From: Bacteroidales bacterium
GTDB taxonomy: Bacteria > Bacteroidota > Bacteroidia > Bacteroidales > UBA7960
DNA length: 46,677 nucleotides
Reading direction: 5' to 3'
Assembly (NCBI GenBank): GCA_007118495.1
Contig: SKRM01000041.1
Coordinates: 1 to 46,677 of the forward strand
Part shown: positions 41,476 through 46,677 of the stretch, piece after piece
How the letters are laid out: the number at the start of each line of letters is the position of its first letter
How positions within the stretch are numbered: the stretch's first letter is position 1
Program-made: the position numbers and the translations under genes
Notes under the pieces: generated by a model
Told to the model about the DNA's origin: nothing
Databases searched by the model: none
Seen by the model: the letters and a program-made list of their open reading frames with translations, nothing else

Positions 41476-43113
41476 ATGAAGACAGCAGGATTAATACAAA
41501 TGGTTATTTTGGTGTTCGCTTTAAGTTTTACTGCATGTGGCGGTGCACAAGATCCATTAACAACCGACATGAAAAATAAACTGGCAAAATTTGAAGAAGT
41601 CAGCCTGTATACAGATTTAAGCTGGCTTAGTGAAAATGAAAGAGAGATTATCCGTATCCTGATCAAGGCTGCTGACATCATGGATGATATATTCTGGCAG
41701 CAATCATACGGAGATAAGGATGCATTGTTTGAGATTATCCAAAATAAATATGCCAGAAAGTATGCTGACATACATTATGGTCCATGGGATCGTCTGGATG
41801 GCAATGCACCCTTTATCGAAGGCTTTGGGGCAAAGCCAGCCGGAGCCAATTTTTATCCTGCAGACATGACAATAGAAGAGTTTGAGGCATGGAATGAACC
41901 TTTAAAAACGAGTCTTTATACGCTGATACGCAGAGATCAGAATGGCCAACTGCTTGCAATACCTTACTCAGAGGCCTACAGGGAACAACACGAAGAGGCT
42001 GCCAGATTCATGCGAAAGGCAGCTGATCTGGCCGAAGATGCAGGTCTGAAAAATTACCTTGAAATGCGTGCTGAGGCCTTGCTCTCAAACGAATATCAGG
42101 CCAGTGACTATGCCTGGATGACCATGAAGGAATCAAATATCGATTTTATTGTGGGTCCGATTGAAAACTATGAAGACAGACTCTATGGATACAAGGCGGC
42201 TCACGAGGCATTTATTTTGGTCAAAGATCTGGAGTGGAGCGCACAACTTGAAAAATTCAATGATATGCTCCCCTGGCTGCAGTTGCAGCTTCCGGTTCCG
42301 GCAGATTATAAAGCTGAAGAACCGGGCACTGATGCCGACATAAATGTATACTATGCCTTGTATTATGCCGGTGACTGTAATGCCGGTGCCAAGACCATAG
42401 CCATTAACCTTCCCAATGATCCGGAGATACATCTAAGTGTAGGGAGCCGCAAACTCCAACTTAAAAATTCTATGGAGGCCAAGTTCGATAAAATTCTTGT
42501 TCCCATTGCACAAATGCTCATTGACGAAAGCCAGCTGCACCACATTACTTTTGATGCTTTTTTTGAAAACACAACTTTTCATGAAGTATCGCACGGAATG
42601 GGTGTAAAAAACACCATTACCGGCAAAGGACCTGTCAGAGAAGCACTCAGGGAGTATTATTCAGCCATTGAAGAAGCCAAAGCAGACATCATGGGTTTAT
42701 ACCTGATAACCAAACTCTACGAAATGGGTGAGATCAGCAGCGGAGAAATAATGGACAATTATGTAACCTATTTTGCCGGAATTTTTCGATCAAGCCGTTT
42801 TGGTGCAGCCAGTGCTCATGGCAAGGCTAATATGCTGACCATGAAATATTTTGCAGATCAAAATGCATTTGTATATCAGCAAAATGGAACCTACAAGGTG
42901 AATTTTAACGAAATGCGGTCAGCCATTACTTCGTTGCTGGAGCGAATTTTAATCGTCCAGGGAGATGGCGATTATGAAGTTGCACGCCAGTGGGTTGAAG
43001 CAGATGGTGTCATGACTACCCAACTGGGTATAGATCTGCAAAGGGTAAACGGGGCAGGCATTCCGGTTGATATTGTATTCAATCAGGGATTGTCCGTTTT
43101 AGGGCTTGACTAA
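41476..43113 (+). CDS. M49-related zinc metallopeptidase, lipoprotein
   Basis: The 545-residue protein carries a lipoprotein signal with Cys21 (SFTACGG). Its zinc site is HEVSHGMG (His369, Glu370, His373) followed by EEAKAD (Glu399-Asp404). The second motif and the overall order match family M49 (dipeptidyl peptidase III). Classical M49 has HExxGH with one extra residue, while this protein has a standard HExxH, as in the relatives found fused to Nudix domains in plants. Related bacterial genes are sometimes mislabelled as dihydrofolate reductase. It would act on short peptides at the cell envelope. It follows the M28-type gene. Confidence 0.85.
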   Translation: MKTAGLIQMVILVFALSFTACGGAQDPLTTDMKNKLAKFEEVSLYTDLSWLSENEREIIRILIKAADIMDDIFWQQSYGDKDALFEIIQNKYARKYADIHYGPWDRLDGNAPFIEGFGAKPAGANFYPADMTIEEFEAWNEPLKTSLYTLIRRDQNGQLLAIPYSEAYREQHEEAARFMRKAADLAEDAGLKNYLEMRAEALLSNEYQASDYAWMTMKESNIDFIVGPIENYEDRLYGYKAAHEAFILVKDLEWSAQLEKFNDMLPWLQLQLPVPADYKAEEPGTDADINVYYALYYAGDCNAGAKTIAINLPNDPEIHLSVGSRKLQLKNSMEAKFDKILVPIAQMLIDESQLHHITFDAFFENTTFHEVSHGMGVKNTITGKGPVREALREYYSAIEEAKADIMGLYLITKLYEMGEISSGEIMDNYVTYFAGIFRSSRFGAASAHGKANMLTMKYFADQNAFVYQQNGTYKVNFNEMRSAITSLLERILIVQGDGDYEVARQWVEADGVMTTQLGIDLQRVNGAGIPVDIVFNQGLSVLGLD

Positions 43114-43274
43114 TAAATACTGGCGTGGCGGCTATCTTGAAAGCAGGGTAATGCCGGATCAATCGTCCATCTTTTAAAAGCTGCAGGCAGATGGTTGGTA
43201 AATTTTGATTAAAGTATGTTCTGGTTATTTATTCTTTTATATTTACAGATATATTAGATAAATAACCTCACTCA

Positions 43275-45044
43275 ATGCAACAGAACATCGTTTTTGGAAC
43301 CCTGGCGCTGGTGTTGATATTGTTTGCCCAAGGCAGGTTCAGGCATGATGCAGTGGCCCTGATTGCTTTATTTATCCTGGTTATTGCCGGTGCCATACCT
43401 CCCGCCAGAGCATTTTATGGATTTGGCCACCCTGCTGTGATTACAGTAGCTGCTGTTCTTGTGATCGGCAAAGGTCTTGAATCATCAGGACTTATCGATG
43501 TACTTGGCAAATGGGTCATGAAGGCAGGCCAGCGCCTGATTGTGCAAATCATTGTACTTTCACTTTTGGTAGCCATTGCTTCTGCTTTTATGAACAATGT
43601 GGGTGCCCTGGCCATTATTATGCCAGTGGCCATCACCATGGCCCGAAAAAGTGGTCATCCCCCCTCCTATATACTGATGCCCATTGCTTTTGCCTCGCTC
43701 TTTGGTGGCATGACCACACTCATTGGAACACCCCCCAATATTATTATAGCCACATTCAGGGCTGAAGAAACAGGAGAGCCTTTTGGTATGTTTGACTTTA
43801 CACCGGTGGGAGCTGCCCTGGCTTTAGCTGGCATATTGTTTATATCATTGATAGGCTGGCGATTATTACCAAAGCGTGCTGCAAATAAATCTGAAGAAGA
43901 GCTTTTTGACATCGAATCATATATTACAGAAGTGAAAGTTACCCGAAACTCATTGATCAAAGAGCAAACCATCGGGAATCTGGATGACTTTTCTGTTGCA
44001 GAAGTTCAGATATTGGGGCTTGTCAGATCTGGCAAAAGGATTCATGCACCAAGACCTGAAGAGAAGTTCAGGTATAATGACATAATCATTTTAGAAGCTG
44101 ATACCGACGATCTGAAAACATTCATTGACGACACCAAAGTGAAGTTGGTTGGGGATAAGAAATTTCGCAAAGATGCAGAAGGCTCAAAAAACATTATGAT
44201 TTCTGAAGCAATTGTCATGGGCGATTCACCTATACTCGGGCAATCTGCAGCATCACTGCGCATGCGAAGCCGGTTCGGAGTTAATTTGCTTGCTGTGGCG
44301 CGAAAGGAACAGAAGATCCGCAGGCGCCTTGACCATGTTATATTTCGCATAGGAGATGTACTTCTTTTGCAGGGGCGGGAACATATGGTTGATGATGCAA
44401 TTACCTCCATTGGATGTTTACCTCTGGCAAGACGTGGCCTCAGAATAGGCTATGAAAAGAAAATAGTGCTGGCACTGGGCATATTTTTTTCATCTGTAGT
44501 GCTCGTGATCACGGGGCTTTTACCGGTACAGGTAGCTTTTGCGATGGCTGCCCTTGCCATGGTTTTATCCGGAGTTTTGCCCATAAAAAATGTTTACAGG
44601 CACATTGATTGGCCAGTAATCGTATTGTTGGCAGCAATGATACCTGTCGGGGGTGCATTGGAAACATCAGGAGGGGCAGCAGCACTGGCATCACAGATTC
44701 TGAATCTTGCTCATAATATGCCTTCATGGGCGGGCATAGCCATTATTCTGGTGGTGACAATGTTTATGTCAGACATTATCAATAACGCAGCAACCGTCGT
44801 ACTGATGGCACCAATAGCCATTGGCGTGGCTCATGGGTTGGGTTTATCAGTTGATCCGTTTTTGATGGCTGTCGCTATTGGTGGTTCATGTGCTTTTTTA
44901 ACTCCCATCGGACACCAGTCAAACACCATTGTCATGGGGCCGGGAGGCTATAAATTCTCAGATTACTGGCGCCTGGGCTTGCCCCTTGAGATTATAATCA
45001 CGATATTGGGAGTTCCTTTGATCATGATATTCTGGCCTGTATAA
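43275..45044 (+). CDS. SLC13/DASS-type transporter with central RCK_C domains
   Basis: The 589-residue protein is an ion-transporter-like permease. Two membrane halves (about 1-205 and 395-589) flank a soluble section with two RCK_C/TrkA-C domains (about 210-290 and 300-385; for example VRSGKRIHAPRPEEKFRYNDII and DVLLLQGREHMVDDA). Inverted-repeat transport motifs are NNVGALAIIMP with GTPPNIIIATF in the first half and NNAATVVLMAP with TPIGHQSNTIVMGPGGY in the second. Proteins of this form may carry dicarboxylates, sulfate or citrate with sodium; substrate cannot be told. The 160 bases before it show no clear promoter. Confidence 0.88.
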   Translation: MQQNIVFGTLALVLILFAQGRFRHDAVALIALFILVIAGAIPPARAFYGFGHPAVITVAAVLVIGKGLESSGLIDVLGKWVMKAGQRLIVQIIVLSLLVAIASAFMNNVGALAIIMPVAITMARKSGHPPSYILMPIAFASLFGGMTTLIGTPPNIIIATFRAEETGEPFGMFDFTPVGAALALAGILFISLIGWRLLPKRAANKSEEELFDIESYITEVKVTRNSLIKEQTIGNLDDFSVAEVQILGLVRSGKRIHAPRPEEKFRYNDIIILEADTDDLKTFIDDTKVKLVGDKKFRKDAEGSKNIMISEAIVMGDSPILGQSAASLRMRSRFGVNLLAVARKEQKIRRRLDHVIFRIGDVLLLQGREHMVDDAITSIGCLPLARRGLRIGYEKKIVLALGIFFSSVVLVITGLLPVQVAFAMAALAMVLSGVLPIKNVYRHIDWPVIVLLAAMIPVGGALETSGGAAALASQILNLAHNMPSWAGIAIILVVTMFMSDIINNAATVVLMAPIAIGVAHGLGLSVDPFLMAVAIGGSCAFLTPIGHQSNTIVMGPGGYKFSDYWRLGLPLEIIITILGVPLIMIFWPV

Positions 45045-45090
45045 AACAGCGGCTATTATGTAAATAGTTTTTGTCATTCAACAATCAATT

Positions 45091-46176
45091 ATGCAAAGCA
45101 GATATTCATTAAATCTTGGCAAAATATTTGGCATCAGGGTTTCAGTACACTGGTCATTTTCACTGCTGATTGCCTGGATCGTTATCATAAGCGTAAACCA
45201 GGGTCTGTCAGCTATCCAAATCCTGATGCATATTCTTTTTGTACTGTCTCTGTTTGTGTGTGTAGTTCTTCACGAACTTGGACATTCACTTATAGCCATC
45301 AGATTGGGTGGCGAAGTAAGCAGTATTAGTCTGCTACCCATAGGTGGCATGGCACATATGGCAAAAATGCCTGAGAGCCCCAGAGAAGAATTTCTGGTTT
45401 CAGCAGCTGGCCCACTTGTAAACGTTATCATAGCAGCATTGCTATGGTTGTATATGTTGTTTTTGCATCCGGTTTCATTTGATGACATGTCTTTTGAATC
45501 AATCAATCTGGCAAATTTTCCACTGATGCTTATGGCTGCCAATTTATTTATTGTGGTTTTCAACCTGATTCCGGCTTTTCCCATGGACGGCGGGCGTTTG
45601 TTCAGATCAGCCCTTTCTGTCAGGATGGGCCGGTTAAAAGCCACTAGAATAGCCAAAGACATCGGCCAAGTATTTGCCATTCTGTTTATCATTTCTGGTT
45701 TGTTTTTTAATCCCTTTCTTGTGATTATAGGTTTTTTTATACTACTGGGGGCAAAAGGCGAATATGAAATGATCAAATACCAGGATATATTCAGTAATCA
45801 CAATGCTGCTGAGCTGGTCAATGATAAATATGTAGTTCTCGATCCTGAAACCAGGCTTTCAGAGGCCGCCGAAAAATTGGTTCATATATCTGATAATGGG
45901 TTTGTGGTAAAGCAGGAAGGAGATTTTGCCGGTATATTGACTAAAAATGACTTGATTACAGGCCTGAATAATCTTGGAAAAGATGGGCTGGTAGAACAAA
46001 TCATGCAAAAAGATGTTTACAGAATACCACCTGATAAAGCACTGTTTGAGCTGTACCAGCATATGCAGAAAAACCGTCAGCACTATCTGCCGGTTTTTGA
46101 CGATGATAACTTTTTAGGTGTTATAGATCTTGAAAACATTCATGAGTTTTTTCTTATACATAAAGCGTTGAAATAA
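45091..46176 (+). CDS. Site-2-protease-like M50 membrane metalloprotease with CBS domains
   Basis: The 361-residue protein has the zinc motif HELGH (His61, Glu62, His65) in the second membrane segment and the third ligand in FPMDGG (Asp166). Its about six membrane segments end near residue 215, followed by two CBS domains (about 220-275 and 300-355). This is the S2P group III form (SpoIVFB-like with CBS). Such proteases cut membrane-bound regulators, and the CBS pair may sense adenosine nucleotides. The target is not identifiable here. It begins 46 bases after the transporter gene and ends 26 bases before the receiver gene. Confidence 0.92.
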   Translation: MQSRYSLNLGKIFGIRVSVHWSFSLLIAWIVIISVNQGLSAIQILMHILFVLSLFVCVVLHELGHSLIAIRLGGEVSSISLLPIGGMAHMAKMPESPREEFLVSAAGPLVNVIIAALLWLYMLFLHPVSFDDMSFESINLANFPLMLMAANLFIVVFNLIPAFPMDGGRLFRSALSVRMGRLKATRIAKDIGQVFAILFIISGLFFNPFLVIIGFFILLGAKGEYEMIKYQDIFSNHNAAELVNDKYVVLDPETRLSEAAEKLVHISDNGFVVKQEGDFAGILTKNDLITGLNNLGKDGLVEQIMQKDVYRIPPDKALFELYQHMQKNRQHYLPVFDDDNFLGVIDLENIHEFFLIHKALK

Positions 46177-46202
46177 TGTAAGATAAATGCATCTATGCAG
46201 CC

Positions 46203-46574
46203 ATGGAAACAGGAAATAAAATAACTATACTCATTGTTGATGATGAGAAAACGGCACACCAGCTTTATAAAATCATGCTGCAACCAGAAGGGTATACATT
46301 ATTGCATGCTGAAAACGGACAGGAGGCTGTGGATATATTCAGGAAGAATCCGGACATCAAGCTGATACTGATGGATATCAAAATGCCGGTTATGGATGGA
46401 TATGAAGCCACCAGACAGATCAGGAAAATAGATGATGCGATTCCAGTTGTGGCTCAAACAGCATATTCCTTACCTGCCGACAAGAAGCTGGCCATTGAAG
46501 CGGGCTGTACAGGCCATCTTGCAAAACCTGTTTCAAGAAAAATGCTCACTGATACCATTCAAAAATACACCTAG
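46203..46574 (+). CDS. Single-domain response regulator (receiver only)
   Basis: The 123-residue protein is a receiver domain without an output domain. It has acidic pocket Asp13-Asp14 (IVDDEK), phosphoacceptor Asp58 (LMDIKMPVMDG), Thr86 and Lys108 (HLAKPVS). Its K-M-P-x-M-D-G segment and the LAKPV end resemble receivers that pair with hybrid histidine kinases or act as phosphate relays. No kinase gene is in the window. It may be cotranscribed with the site-2 protease, but the 26-base gap alone does not prove it. Confidence 0.93.
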   Translation: METGNKITILIVDDEKTAHQLYKIMLQPEGYTLLHAENGQEAVDIFRKNPDIKLILMDIKMPVMDGYEATRQIRKIDDAIPVVAQTAYSLPADKKLAIEAGCTGHLAKPVSRKMLTDTIQKYT

Positions 46575-46608
46575 AGCAAAATGGAATTTGTTCTATGATG
46601 CTGGCAGG

Positions 46609-46677
46609 TTATCTTAGAATATTGCTTTCTCTTCCAAACCACTTTGCGCAGAACACCACAGAAATGGCTGCCAGACC
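46609..46677 (-). CDS. Possible 3' end of a gene entering from the right edge
   Basis: On the minus strand the frame is open from the window edge for 22 codons and ends with TAA at 46611-46609. The hydrophobic start and charged end (VVFCAKWFGRESNILR) look like the C-terminal tail of a membrane protein. It would be convergent with the receiver gene. So short a piece can be open by chance, so the call is weak. Confidence 0.35.
   Translation of the reverse strand, partial: GLAAISVVFCAKWFGRESNILR

Overview
The window looks like a chromosomal segment of a Bacteroidota bacterium, probably from the Bacteroidales/Marinilabiliales side. The evidence is the set of protein families: type III glutamine synthetase, DUF4199, DUF721 directly after recF, a cydA-cydB-cydD-cydC cluster and a TonB-dependent receptor. 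Several intergenic regions also carry the Bacteroidota promoter pattern (TTTG or TTG, 19-21 bases, TAnnTTTG), and starts generally lack strong Shine-Dalgarno sequences. Base composition looks even. I see no transposase, integrase, CRISPR array, tRNA or rRNA, so this reads as core genome with lineage-specific clusters. No gene-free stretch exceeds 300 bases. The two longest, 26995-27277 and 34156-34434, lie between divergent genes and show no convincing structure beyond a lone -7-like element in the first. LAYOUT. 1-1328 (+): end of recF, then a DciA-like DUF721 gene. 1315-6366 (-): a very tightly packed run of transaldolase, NfeD-type membrane protease, nicotinate phosphoribosyltransferase, nicotinamidase and an unrecognised four-repeat protein. 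The small SRP RNA gene with a good promoter lies just upstream on the same strand. 6622-9324 (+): DUF4199 membrane protein, family 2 glycosyltransferase, miaA. 9400-13949 (+): M14 carboxypeptidase lipoprotein, glutamine synthetase III, SDR oxidoreductase. 13967-15566 (-): metallo-beta-lactamase-fold hydrolase and an iron-sulfur APS reductase. 15687-21372 (+): Mpl-type muropeptide ligase, uracil-DNA glycosylase, RlmB methyltransferase, a stand-alone CCG-domain protein, a porin, type II pantothenate kinase. 21559-21750 (+): cold shock protein with its own promoter, a leader of about 120 bases, and a strong bidirectional terminator shared with the convergent TonB receptor. 21812-26994 (-): TonB-dependent receptor with an unusual N-terminal extension, MobB-like P-loop protein, sugar-type nucleotidyltransferase, then an MhqD-like esterase and MhqO-like dioxygenase pair. 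27278-33163 (+): complete cydABDC cluster for cytochrome bd and its maturation transporter. 33172-43113: a cluster rich in exported hydrolases, with a DUF4438 protein, YtcJ-like amidohydrolase lipoprotein, C69 dipeptidase, M28-type peptidase and M49-related metallopeptidase lipoprotein, plus a flavin reductase and two unknown genes. 43275-46574 (+): SLC13-type transporter with an RCK insert, site-2-type protease with CBS domains, and a stand-alone receiver protein. HOW IT FITS TOGETHER. The clearest functional units are NAD salvage (pncB-pncA), cytochrome bd oxidase beside a quinone-detoxification-like pair, and the exported peptidase group, which with the porin and TonB receptor suggests scavenging of peptides and other organic matter. 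I found no defence island or obvious new enzyme system. The least explained parts are the four-repeat protein in the NAD salvage operon, the TonB receptor/P-loop/nucleotidyltransferase cluster, and the exported hydrolase group.
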